A DNA stretch of 64,000 nucleotides, from the NCBI GenBank assembly GCA_916048095.2, contig OU696574.1, positions 5,255,087 through 5,319,086 of the forward strand. The letters are read 5' to 3'. This DNA is from Sacculina carcini. Taxonomy: Eukaryota; Arthropoda; Thecostraca; Sacculinidae. The notes under the pieces were generated by a model. The model was given only the letters and a program-made list of their open reading frames with translations. It was not told where the DNA came from and did no database searches. Shown piece after piece: positions 23,306 through 33,814 of the stretch. Each line of letters opens with the position of its first letter. Position 1 is the stretch's first letter. Both the position numbers and the translations under genes were made by a program.

Positions 23306-26300
23306 TCACATTCGGACACATTTGTTGTTTTGTTGCTCAAGCAGGTGTTTTTTTATTCTATTTTTATACACATTCTTGTGAACTGCGTTCAGAAGTTGCT
23401 TAAGATTGATGGGAAGTTCATTGAATGAATTTGGAGCCGAACATATTACACTGTGTTTAAAAAGAGTTGTTCTAAAAGACGGACATTCAAAGTTTATGCG
23501 ATGACTTCTTGTCGTGTAGCTGCTTTCAGTTAAGGTAAAAAGTGTACTATTTTTGTATTTATGGATCAATAATAATGTGAAATATTTGTGAATGAAATGA
23601 AATTGCAATATGTTTCTATCTGCTAAATGTTTATCTATGGAGTCGAATTTTTTTACGTGAAATATGCAACGAAATATTTTGTTTTGTGCAATACTTAATT
23701 GTTTATGAAATGAAGGCCATGTGGATCCCCATAATGCTACACAGTAATGCAGGTGAGGATAGCACATTGTGTAATATATGCTAAGCATAGCTTCAGTAGT
23801 CAGGTTATGTCTTATCCGGTAAAGTATGCCTGTTAATTGCGAGATTTTGGCGCATGTTGACGTGATGTGACTAATCCAGTTTAAGTTTTCGTCCACATTG
23901 ACTCCAAGAAACTTCACATGATCTGCTATGGCAATTGTCCCTTCATCCAGTTGTATTGGTGGCATAGATATTTGTATTGACCTGTTCCTAAATAGTACGC
24001 ATTTGGTCTTGCTGATGTTTAATCGAAGTTTATTCACATGTGTCCAATGAATAATCTTGTTCAGTTCGTTTACACATGTGACATACAGTGAATCCAGGTC
24101 AGTGTCTTTAATAAGGAGTGACGTATCATCAGCGTATATAACATATTCAACATTACTACTTGCATTTACAATGTCATTGATATACACCAAAAATAGAAGG
24201 GGACCGAGGACCGACCCCTGGGGCACTCCATTTGTGATTTCTTTAAGCGAGCTATACTTGCCATTAAAAAGAACAGCCTGTTTCCGACCTGATAAGTAAC
24301 TTTTAATCAATTCATTTGGAACCCCTCTTATTCCCATGCTGGCTAATTTATGAATTAATATCGCATGGTCCAAGGTGTCAAATGCTTTACTTAGATCTAA
24401 AAAAGCTCCCAGTGCGTAGTATTTACTTTCCAGAGATGCATAAACCTTACTGATGAATTCCAATATGGCCGATTCTGTTGAACAATGTGTTCGAAAACCA
24501 TGTTGATGAACAGTTATCAGTGAATTGCCCTCGAGAAACTTTATTAGCCTTTTAGCTATAATTTTCTCAAAAACTTTTGCGAATGCTGAAAGTATAGATA
24601 TCGGTCTATAGTTTTTTATCTCGCTTCTTTCACCCGATTTGAATATTGGCAGCAACTTTGCTATCTTTAATTGATTAGGAAAGACACCTGTTCTCAATGA
24701 GGTATTGATAACATAAGTCAAGGGATATGATAGGAATTGTGATGTGAATTTTAGGACTTTTGGTGAAATTTCATCAAGGCCGCAGGATTCTTTATCTAGC
24801 GTGTTCAAAATAGTATACACTTCTGCAACGTCAGTGGGTGACATGTACATGGAATAAGATGGCGGTTCGTTCAGGTATTTCTTGAAACTCATCGACGTCT
24901 CATGCACATTAGTTTGGGTTGACAAAAAGTAATCATTGAATTCCGCGGCTGCTTCCTGCTTGTGCTGCAGATGAGCTGACTCGGATTGTTTTGTGCGACC
25001 CATTAGTGCGTTAATTGTCTTCCATTGTTTTTTGGGACTTCCTTGGTTTTCCTTCAACTTTCCTCGGTAGAAGTCACGTTTAGCTTGCCTTAATGCTTGC
25101 ACCAAGTCATTTCGGCATGCCTTATATACTGATTTATATGTAATGGGCCATTTTCGATATAGTCTTTCCAGTCTGTGCTTTTCTCGTATTTTGTTGTGCA
25201 ATGCTGGAGTAATATAAGGACATGTCTTTCTCTTGTTATTAATACGTGTCTTGATATTTGGGAAATGTTTATCATAGATATGTTTAAATATTTCCATGAA
25301 GCTAGCATATGCTTGATTGCTGCACCTGGTACTATATACTGGTTCCCAGTTGGCCTCAGCAAGGTCTTCAGAGAATGAAGCCAAGGAGTCAGCTGATATT
25401 ACTCTTTTTGAAATATATGTTGGATCGGCACGAGCAGTTTGTATAGCAAATTGACTTATTGTTGGGAAATGATCGGTTATATCGGTTTCCATGATGAAAT
25501 TTTCCAAATTGTTCTCAAATAATGTTGACCACGTGTGGTCAATTAGTGTTGAGGTGTCGCTTGTTATTCTGGTCGGTTTAGTAATCAGAAGTGCTAATGA
25601 GTACGACAACATTAAGTTATTGTACCTCACTACGTTCTTATTGTCTTTGTCCAACAAGTTCAAATTGAAATCTCCAATAACAAACATGCCATCATACTTA
25701 ATTTTGTTGCTTTCAAATAGAATTTCATCCATATATTCTATGAAATTTGATATTTTCCCTCGAGGAGGTCGGTATGCGCACATAATCAAGTATTTTTTAT
25801 TAACAATCGTAGTTTCAACGGCCAGACATTCAAAATCAGCATTCATCACCGAAAATTCCTCTTTAGTCTCAGCCAGGTGTTTGTCTTTCACATACACAGC
25901 CACTCCACCTCCATGTACATTTCTGCAGTTAGTAAATCTATTATATCCTGGTAATTCGTATAAATGTGTTACATGTGAAGCCAGCCTTACCTCAGTTAAG
26001 CCAAATACATCAATTTGATCCTGTAATTCCAGTAATATCGTTTCAGAAAAATGCTGAAAATTCCTTGGAATTGATCGTATGTTGAAATTCAAGATCGAAA
26101 ACAGATTATCTTTTATTGAATTCATTTTTATGTCTTCGATCGACGTGTAACTAGATATAGGTATACTTATCTTGCGTTGGTTTCGATAGTATACATTAGC
26201 ATCAATATCAGAATTGTACTGATTTTCAATATCCTCAACCGTGTCTAAACTATGAGTATTTGAAAAGTTATGGTAGTGAACATTTTCGGCAAAGCAATCA

Positions 26301-26353
26301 GCCAAACACTCGTCACTGATTGAAAAAAAGGGTAATTCCTCAGCAAACAACAT
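23306..26353 (-). CDS. LINE B ORF2: AP endonuclease plus reverse transcriptase (copy 2)
   Basis: The translation is identical, as far as I can compare, to the 1015-residue ORF2 at 14204-17251, with the same endonuclease (TEVRL, GDFNLNL, DH) and RT (NYRPIS, KAFDTLDH, GVPQGSVLGP, YADD) motifs. No stop or frame change is present. Two open copies do not by themselves show activity, because both descend from one recent insertion. Confidence 0.93.
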   Translation of the reverse strand: MLFAEELPFFSISDECLADCFAENVHYHNFSNTHSLDTVEDIENQYNSDIDANVYYRNQRKISIPISSYTSIEDIKMNSIKDNLFSILNFNIRSIPRNFQHFSETILLELQDQIDVFGLTEVRLASHVTHLYELPGYNRFTNCRNVHGGGVAVYVKDKHLAETKEEFSVMNADFECLAVETTIVNKKYLIMCAYRPPRGKISNFIEYMDEILFESNKIKYDGMFVIGDFNLNLLDKDNKNVVRYNNLMLSYSLALLITKPTRITSDTSTLIDHTWSTLFENNLENFIMETDITDHFPTISQFAIQTARADPTYISKRVISADSLASFSEDLAEANWEPVYSTRCSNQAYASFMEIFKHIYDKHFPNIKTRINNKRKTCPYITPALHNKIREKHRLERLYRKWPITYKSVYKACRNDLVQALRQAKRDFYRGKLKENQGSPKKQWKTINALMGRTKQSESAHLQHKQEAAAEFNDYFLSTQTNVHETSMSFKKYLNEPPSYSMYMSPTDVAEVYTILNTLDKESCGLDEISPKVLKFTSQFLSYPLTYVINTSLRTGVFPNQLKIAKLLPIFKSGERSEIKNYRPISILSAFAKVFEKIIAKRLIKFLEGNSLITVHQHGFRTHCSTESAILEFISKVYASLESKYYALGAFLDLSKAFDTLDHAILIHKLASMGIRGVPNELIKSYLSGRKQAVLFNGKYSSLKEITNGVPQGSVLGPLLFLVYINDIVNASSNVEYVIYADDTSLLIKDTDLDSLYVTCVNELNKIIHWTHVNKLRLNISKTKCVLFRNRSIQISMPPIQLDEGTIAIADHVKFLGVNVDENLNWISHITSTCAKISQLTGILYRIRHNLTTEAMLSIYYTMCYPHLHYCVALWGSTWPSFHKQLSIAQNKIFRCIFHVKKFDSIDKHLADRNILQFHFIHKYFTLLLIHKYKNSTLFTLTESSYTTRSHRINFECPSFRTTLFKHSVICSAPNSFNELPINLKQLLNAVHKNVYKNRIKKHLLEQQNNKCVRM

Positions 26354-26396
26354 ACTGAAAATAACGCTTGGTCAAGATAATCAGATTGCGATATAT

Positions 26397-27182
26397 TCAC
26401 TTTTTTGCTCTCGTCTGTCTCGCCTGAGTTGCCGGTCGTCCGCTGTTTTCATTGCTTCTGCGATCTTTTGTCAAGCTGGTATTTCTTCCCGTGGAATTAC
26501 CTGCGCCTTCTACAGCTGCCGGTTTCCCTTTCACTCCGGTTGTTGGGGTTCCCGCATTTTGCTGTAGCCTTTCTCTTATGATGAGATTGGCACCTCTGAA
26601 ATAAGCTATTTTGCCCTCACTTCTCGCTTTCTTGAGCGCAGGAAGCTGCTGATTCACTCTGGCTCGTGAAGCAGGACACAGGTCTTCATTGACAAAAATG
26701 CCTGAACCTTTGAACTTTTTTGCATTTCTCAGCACCGCATTTCTCGCCGAGATGTTATCAAATCTCGCCAGAATCGGTCTGGGATTTACAGAAAGTCGTC
26801 CTGATCTGTGAGCTTCCAACTTGACATCCTGAAGTTGTAGTTTTTCAGTGACAAGCTCCATTGTTTTTTCCGTCGTTTGTTCCCATGTTTCTGTTGCACC
26901 ATTATCGCTTACGCCAACAATTCTCAGATTCAGCCGCCGATTGTAGTCATCTAATCCAGCCTGGGCCTTTTCCATGTCATCAATACGCACTTTCAAAGCC
27001 TTATTTTCATTTTTGAAGTCGTCAAGTTCGCCCTGCGTGAACTCCAGGCTTTTCACCAAGTCAGCAGTCTTTGTTTCCAAATGAGTAATTTGCGACTTCA
27101 TTTGGTCCACAATGGTGTTCAAGGCCACTTGATATGAACGTTCTTGGGCTTCAAGAAGCATTTTGATGGCGCTTATGTCCAT
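26397..27182 (-). CDS. LINE B ORF1: coiled-coil nucleic-acid-binding protein (copy 2)
   Basis: This is the same 261-residue product as copy 1 from the ATG at 27180-27182: a coiled coil, an RRM-like segment and a basic tail. Its stop codon lies 43 nt before the ORF2 start. Confidence 0.8.
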   Translation of the reverse strand: MDISAIKMLLEAQERSYQVALNTIVDQMKSQITHLETKTADLVKSLEFTQGELDDFKNENKALKVRIDDMEKAQAGLDDYNRRLNLRIVGVSDNGATETWEQTTEKTMELVTEKLQLQDVKLEAHRSGRLSVNPRPILARFDNISARNAVLRNAKKFKGSGIFVNEDLCPASRARVNQQLPALKKARSEGKIAYFRGANLIIRERLQQNAGTPTTGVKGKPAAVEGAGNSTGRNTSLTKDRRSNENSGRPATQARQTRAKK

Positions 27183-29466
27183 TTTTCGCGTTTGAAGTAG
27201 TACACACACTGACAGAACCAATTTCACAACCGCACAACACAACTGCACAAACACAACTGATGTGAACCTTTAGATATATTTTGCGATCTGATGATATATG
27301 TATTAGGAATAATACGTAGCAGAATATAGATTGCATAATATAATATCGGCTGTAATATCAAGGGCTGTAATATCGGTGTAATCAAAAAAATAACAACTGT
27401 ATGAATATGATGCATTAGTGGAAGCATTAACCGGGAATTATGAGATAATATGATAATGGTGTATAATTATATCGCATTATGCAACAAATGTGAATTTAGC
27501 TGCATTACAGTCTGGTCCCGATACTATATTGGCGGGTTGAGAGAAAAGTATTGGTGGGCCGCGTGTTTGGGACCCCTGGGGTAGATAATCTCAGTCTTCT
27601 GATTACAAATTATGATCGCATCAGTATTTTTTGTGATCACAAACTAATAAGTTAAATCACCTCAGACTAGGCTGAGAGCGGTCAATATTGAATGGTTGGG
27701 TTGGGTTGGGTAGGTTTGACTCAGGTTATATTGGGTTTTAATGATAGCGGAAAATATATAAATTTTAACAATAAATATTATAGCGGTAAAAGTGAAATAG
27801 CACTTGAGCAAATGATATTGGGGAATGATGTTAAGTAATAAATATAGTTTGGAAACATTCTGATGAAAAGATTTCATCATCTTTCATTGTTTGTTTCGTG
27901 TTTGTGTTCTGAATTATACCACACGACGGGCAGATTTATATATCAGGAGGGTTGAGGAATAATATTTGTCAAAATAAGAACAAAAATATTCACATTTAGA
28001 CTTTTCTATTGGTTAAGATATTTATAGGTTACATTTTTTGGTTTTCAATTTGTATTCATTATATTTTCTGGATTTGATATGAATTTTATTGTATGAATTG
28101 TTCCGCACGACGGGTGGGTTTAAAAAAGTGTTTTTAGATCATTTTTTCAAATGTTTCATTTAAAAAAAGTTTTTTTTTTAAATAAAAATGTTCCGCGGGC
28201 AGCAACTATAGACAATAGAACGTTCAATTTCCCCTGTAGAATTAATCCATACACAAAACCAATGGATTTGACTTCAAATATGAATTGTATTGTATGAATT
28301 GTTCCGCACGACGGGCGGGTTTACAAAAAGTGTTTCCATTTTTTAGTTCATTTTTTCAAATGGTTCATTTAAAAAAAGGTATTTAAAAAAAATAAAAATG
28401 CTCCGCGGGCAGCAACTATAGACCATAGAACGTTAAATTTACCCTGTAGAATTAATCCATGCACAAAACCAATGGATTTGACTTCAAGATCCAGAACGGA
28501 TCGTGTTCGAGTTCTGAATTATTCAGTTATTCGAGTTCTGAATTATTATTCAGCACGACGGGCGGGTTTAAAAATGACTCAGGCGGACTAAGGGGGAATA
28601 TTTTGTCGAAATAAAAATAATTAAACTTATAATTTTCAATTGATTAATATTTTTATGAGTGTACCCTATTTCATTTTTATTTTTCCATATTTTTTTATGA
28701 ATTGAATATGAATTGAATATGAATTGAATATGAATTGTTATGAATTGCTCCGCACAACGGGCGGGTTTTAATGCTATATATATACATAAAGAAGAAATTA
28801 TCTGTCTGTCTGTGTATGTATGCTTGAATATGAGGTGACATAATTGCGCTGGTTCATGGTTCGCTGGTTCAATGATCAGGGGCTCCAAACGCAAACGAAT
28901 CGATGGCTCATTTTTATGAAATAAAAATGTCCCGCGGGCAGCAATAAAACGTTCAATTTCACCGTATAGAATGAATTCATATACAAAACTAATGGATTTG
29001 ACTTCAAGAACCAGAACGGATGGTGTTCGAGTTCTGAATTTTTCCTCACGTCGGGCGGGTTTAAATATGAGGCGGGTTGAGTGAAAATATTTTGTCAAAA
29101 TAAAATTAAAAATAATGAAATTTAGACTTTTTAATTGATTAAGGTCTTCATGAGTTTGCCTTATTTATTTTTAGTTTGCAATATTTTTATGAATTGTTCC
29201 GCACAACGGGCGGGTTTTAATGCGGTTTTAATGCTATATATATTCATAAAGAAGAAATTATTTGTCTGTCTATGTATGTATGCTTGAATATGAGGTGACA
29301 TAATTGCGCTGGTTCATGGTTCGCTGGTTCAATGATCAGGGGCTTCAAACGCAAACGAAGCGATGGCTCATTTTTATGAAATAAAAATGTCCCGCGGGCA
29401 GTTATTCATGTTATGAATTGCTCCGCACAACGGGCGGGTTTTAATGCTAGTATATATATATATATA

Positions 29467-32129
29467 TCTATATATATAAAAGAGATCCTCTGTCTGTCTG
29501 TGTGTTTGTCTGTCCCACCCTCCTTGGTCACATTTTCAGCAAGCTGCTACTCGGTAACCACTTAATGTACCCGCCAACAATATATACCATTACGCTGGAA
29601 ATTTTCTTGTCTACACGATAGGGTAAATTTAAAATTTTAAAAAATGAAACCAAAAAAGTTATCGCGGTGAAAAGACAAAATGAACCCTGAAAAATGCGAA
29701 AATTTTGGTCAATATTCCTACATCTACTCCTCATAAACCAGAAATGGTACAGTAATACAGATTATACCACTGTGTAGAAAATTTTCTGTTCTACAAGATA
29801 GGTTATAATTCATATCCAAAAATAGAACATAAAAGATGTAAACATGACAAAATTTCAATCTATATTCAAAATTATATTTAAACTCCACGCGTCCGATTTT
29901 CTGTACTTTTTTCTCTATTTCTCAGCAACTAAACATCACACATCTAAATAAATAATACCATCATGCTGGGAATTTTGTTTTCTACAGCACGGTATAAATT
30001 TTAATTTTCCAAAGCGTATTAAGATAAAGTTACGGCGGTGTGAAGTCAAAATGACAAAGTCAAGAAGGCACTGAAATACGCGAATATTTTGGTCAATATT
30101 CCGCTATCTATTCCTCTTGAACCAGCAGAGTTACAGTTATAAAAATTATACTATTGTGTAGAAAATTTTTTGTTCTACAAGAAACTTTGTAATTTATACC
30201 CACAAATGATACAAAAAACGTGTAAAATTGGAAAAATTATCAAATACATCAAAAATTACACTTGAACACCGTGCGACTAAAATTGATTCATTTTTCTACC
30301 TATTTCTCAGGAACTATTTGTTACACATAAAAATAAATTATACCATCGTGCTAGAAATTTTGTTTTCTACAATACGGTATAATTTGTAATTTTGCAAAGT
30401 GTATCTAAAGGAAGTTACGGCGGTGTAAATTCAAAAGGACATATTGCCAATTTGACAGCTATTATGCGCACTTGCGATTACACAGGAATATACTACTATG
30501 TAGATAATTTTGTGTTCTACAAGATAAGCTATAATTTATACCCACAAATGATACAAAAAACGTGTAAAATTGGCAAAATTCTCAAAAACATCCAAAATTA
30601 CACTTGAACACCGGGCGACTAAAATTGTCATGTTGCCAATTTGACAGCTATTATGCGCACTTGCGATTACACATGAATATACACTGATTTAATTTCACTG
30701 AAGTCCAATCACAATTTACGCACTTGCGATTACACAGGAATATACTACTGTGTAGATAATTTTGTGTTCTACAAGATAAGCTATAATTTATACCCACAAA
30801 TGATACAAAAAACGTGTAAAATTGGCAAAATTCTCAAATACATCCAAAATTACACTTGAACACCGGGCGACTAAAATTAATTAATTTTTCTACTATTTCT
30901 CAGTAACTATTTGTTTCACTGATTAAATTTCACTGAAGCCCAATCACAATTAAGAATGCATCATATTAGCTCCAAGCATGGATGGTGTGGTTTTATTGCG
31001 TACAGTTTAATTAATGTTACACTATACTGAATAGAAAGTGTTTATTGTCCTCAATATTTACACATGAATTGTTCCGCATGACGGGCGGGTAAAATGCTAC
31101 TGGAAACAAAGTAAACTACTGAATTTTACTGTATAATTTAATTGGTTTAATTTCAAGTTGCATAAGCGTAAGTTGCATAAGGATATGGGTTGTAATATCA
31201 TGCAATGCCAACTATATGAATATGCTGTTTTAGCGGACGCATAAATCTGGAATTATAGAGATGACAGAAGGTTTCATTGTTTTGATAGTGTTACACTTAT
31301 GAATTACTACACACGAAGGATGGGTGTGAACTTGAGCAGTGTTGAGGAAAAAAACTTCGTCAATAATTAAAACAAGAATTTACAAATTTATATTTTTCTA
31401 TTGGATAAGCTTTTTGCTTTTTGATTCATTATATCCTATTTATAGTTTCGCACGACGGGCGGGTTTAAATACGAGGCAGTTCGAGGGAAAATATTTTGCC
31501 ACATCTAAAATAAAAACATTCACATTTAGACTTTTCTATTGGTCAATACTTTTTATGGGTTTACTTTTTCTTTTTTAATTTCTGATCATTTTATATTAAT
31601 TCAATATTCATTTTACTTTATTTATTGCTCTGCACAAAGGGCGGGTTTTAATGCTAGATGGTGATGTTGAGTTATAAATATATTTTGAAAACATTATGAT
31701 AAAAAAAATTAGTCATTTTTCATTGTTTTGTGTAAGAGTTCTGAATTATTCAGCACGACGGGCAGGTTTAAATATGAGGCGGTTTAGGCAAACTATTTTG
31801 TCAAAATAATATAAAAATATAGAAATTTAGACTTTTTATGGGTTTACACTTTTCTTTATTATTTCATATTTATTTTCGCTTATAAATTGAATACAGATTT
31901 AATGGTATGAATTGTTCCGCACGACGGGCCGGTTTATATGCTAGAATTTTCATTGTCTGTTATGTGTTTGTGTTCTGAATTATTCCGCACGACGGGCAGG
32001 TTTTGAGTTATTATTGGTGAACGTATATACAGTTTAAATTTTTTGCTTTTTTATTTGTATTCAGTTTATTTTATGGATTGAATATGAATTTTACTTTATT
32101 AATTGTTCCGCACGACGGGCGGGTTCAAA
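29467..32129 (+). mobile_element. Helitron-like element, unit e (diverged)
   Basis: It starts TCTATATATATAAAAG and CTGTCTGTCTGTG after a TA tract. It has the same stem-loop module series (about 29588, 29762, 29955, 30150, 30345, 30490, 30740) and the hairpin series to a last GCACGACGGGCGGGTTCAAA at 32129. It differs from units b-d by many substitutions and by partial module duplications (30640-30900). No coding content is credible. Confidence 0.65.
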
Positions 32130-32980
<851 letters not shown>

Positions 32981-33109
32981 ATATATACATATATATATAC
33001 ATATATACATATATATATATGAATATATATATATACGTATAAACGTCTCATTCAAATTTGATTTTCAGTTTAGTGTATATTTATTTACGATTGTTATGTG
33101 TATATATAT

Positions 33110-33155
33110 GCCCCTGAAGATGACATTAATATATGTCGAAAGGTGCCTCGGGCAA
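33110..33155 (+). ncRNA. Hammerhead ribozyme 1 (PLE type, minimal helix III)
   Basis: The core CUGAAGA (33115-33121) and GAAA (33139-33142) flank helix II (UGACAU with AUGUCG). Helix III is a single G-C pair with a four-base loop (33143-33148), and the cleavage triplet is CUC, ending at 33150. Helix I is TGCCC (33110-33114) with GGGCA (33151-33155), five perfect pairs. PLEs are known to carry hammerheads of this minimal kind in their terminal repeats. All invariant core bases are present. Confidence 0.8.
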
Positions 33156-33277
33156 AAATGAGTTTTTCGGTACTACTGGGAAAGCTCTCTGAGAACCAGA
33201 AGAAGCTGGTGAGACGTATAGAGAAATGTACATACAAAAGAAACAACACAGAAAATGCTGTAGAATTTAACAGAGCA

Positions 33278-33282
<5 letters not shown>
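33156..33282 (+). pseudogene. PLE-B 5' leader fragment with conserved leader peptide
   Basis: After the ribozyme an open frame reads CRKVPRAKMSFSVLLGKLSE and then QKKLVRRIEKC and VEFNRAC. It stops at a (TA)n tract. The same peptide pattern follows the ribozymes at 40319 and 36857. I read it as the terminal-repeat and leader part of a second PLE family, inserted in plus orientation in the TA-rich gap between the left terminal repeat and the body of PLE-A. Confidence 0.6.

Positions 33283-33337
<55 letters not shown>
33283..33337. repeat. (TA)n microsatellite
   Basis: Pure TA repeat closing the PLE-B leader fragment. Confidence 0.95.
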
Positions 33338-33340
<3 letters not shown>

Positions 33341-33382
33341 ATAAATATATACAAATAGAATTTAAGGATATACTCTGTTGTC

Positions 33383-33814
33383 TCAAAGCTTGCAGTTGAG
33401 ATCAACTCCTCTGCAGCCGTTCATCAATTTACTGGGTTCCACTTCCCGTATATATGCGGCCTCAACGTATTTTCTCTGGATGTGATCTCTCAGACCTTCA
33501 TGTATTATTGACCATTTGATCCTTGCGGGGTTCGTCTGATGCTCCTCTCTGAAATGTTGTACGACTGCACTATTAAGTTTAGGATTAGTGTGCTCTATGA
33601 TTCTAGTTTTGATAGGTCGGGCCGTTTCCCCAATGTATATTTTATGACACATGCCACATTCGATTTTGTACATTAAGTGTTTTTTCCAGCACTGTTGCTT
33701 TATGTTAGCCATATGGCATGTGTTACATTTTTCTGGGCAACAAAGTTTTTCTTTTGGAGGTCCAAAGATACTTAGAGGTAGACTTGAGAGGATACTTGAG
33801 AGGTAGACCAGCAT
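33383..33814 (-). CDS. PLE-A GIY-YIG endonuclease domain
   Basis: The translation has a Cys-rich linker (CCPEKCNTCHMANIKQQC), YKIECGMCHKIYIGETARP, IKTRIIEH and AVVQHFREEH. Together these make a GIY-YIG nuclease fold of the type fused to the C-terminus of PLE reverse transcriptases. The nuclease is thought to nick target DNA for integration. The segment lies directly after the RT part and in a different frame, so the element is treated as broken. Confidence 0.88.
   Translation of the reverse strand: MLVYLSSILSSLPLSIFGPPKEKLCCPEKCNTCHMANIKQQCWKKHLMYKIECGMCHKIYIGETARPIKTRIIEHTNPKLNSAVVQHFREEHQTNPARIKWSIIHEGLRDHIQRKYVEAAYIREVEPSKLMNGCRGVDLNCKL

Larger units (their letters stand above)
22978..27263 (-). 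mobile_element. Full-length LINE B, copy 2, inside unit d
   Basis: This has the same TGATGT duplications (22978-22983 and 27258-27263), the same CTTA tail and the same two open ORFs as copy 1. Because flanks, duplications and insertion point agree, this is one insertion event copied with its host unit and not two insertions. Confidence 0.9.
20338..29450 (+). mobile_element. Helitron-like element, unit d, near-identical tandem copy of unit c
   Basis: It repeats unit c at an offset of 9101-9102. By eye I find only a few differences: one extra A in an A-run near 20530, G for T near 22061, C for T near 27801, and an 11-bp extra repeat (TGAATATGAAT) near 28720. It ends with ATGCTAG at 29450 and is followed by a short TA tract and the next TC start. 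Such identity means a very recent duplication, or an assembly duplicate. Confidence 0.75.

Noticed and set aside
28568-29098. Antisense ORF of 176 codons over the short Helitron-like subfamily, with partial matches at 19593, 32091 and 37575
   Set aside because: The recurring peptide wording follows from DNA similarity. The frame is shortened differently in each copy and there is no start or domain evidence. A Ka/Ks test over many copies could reopen the question.
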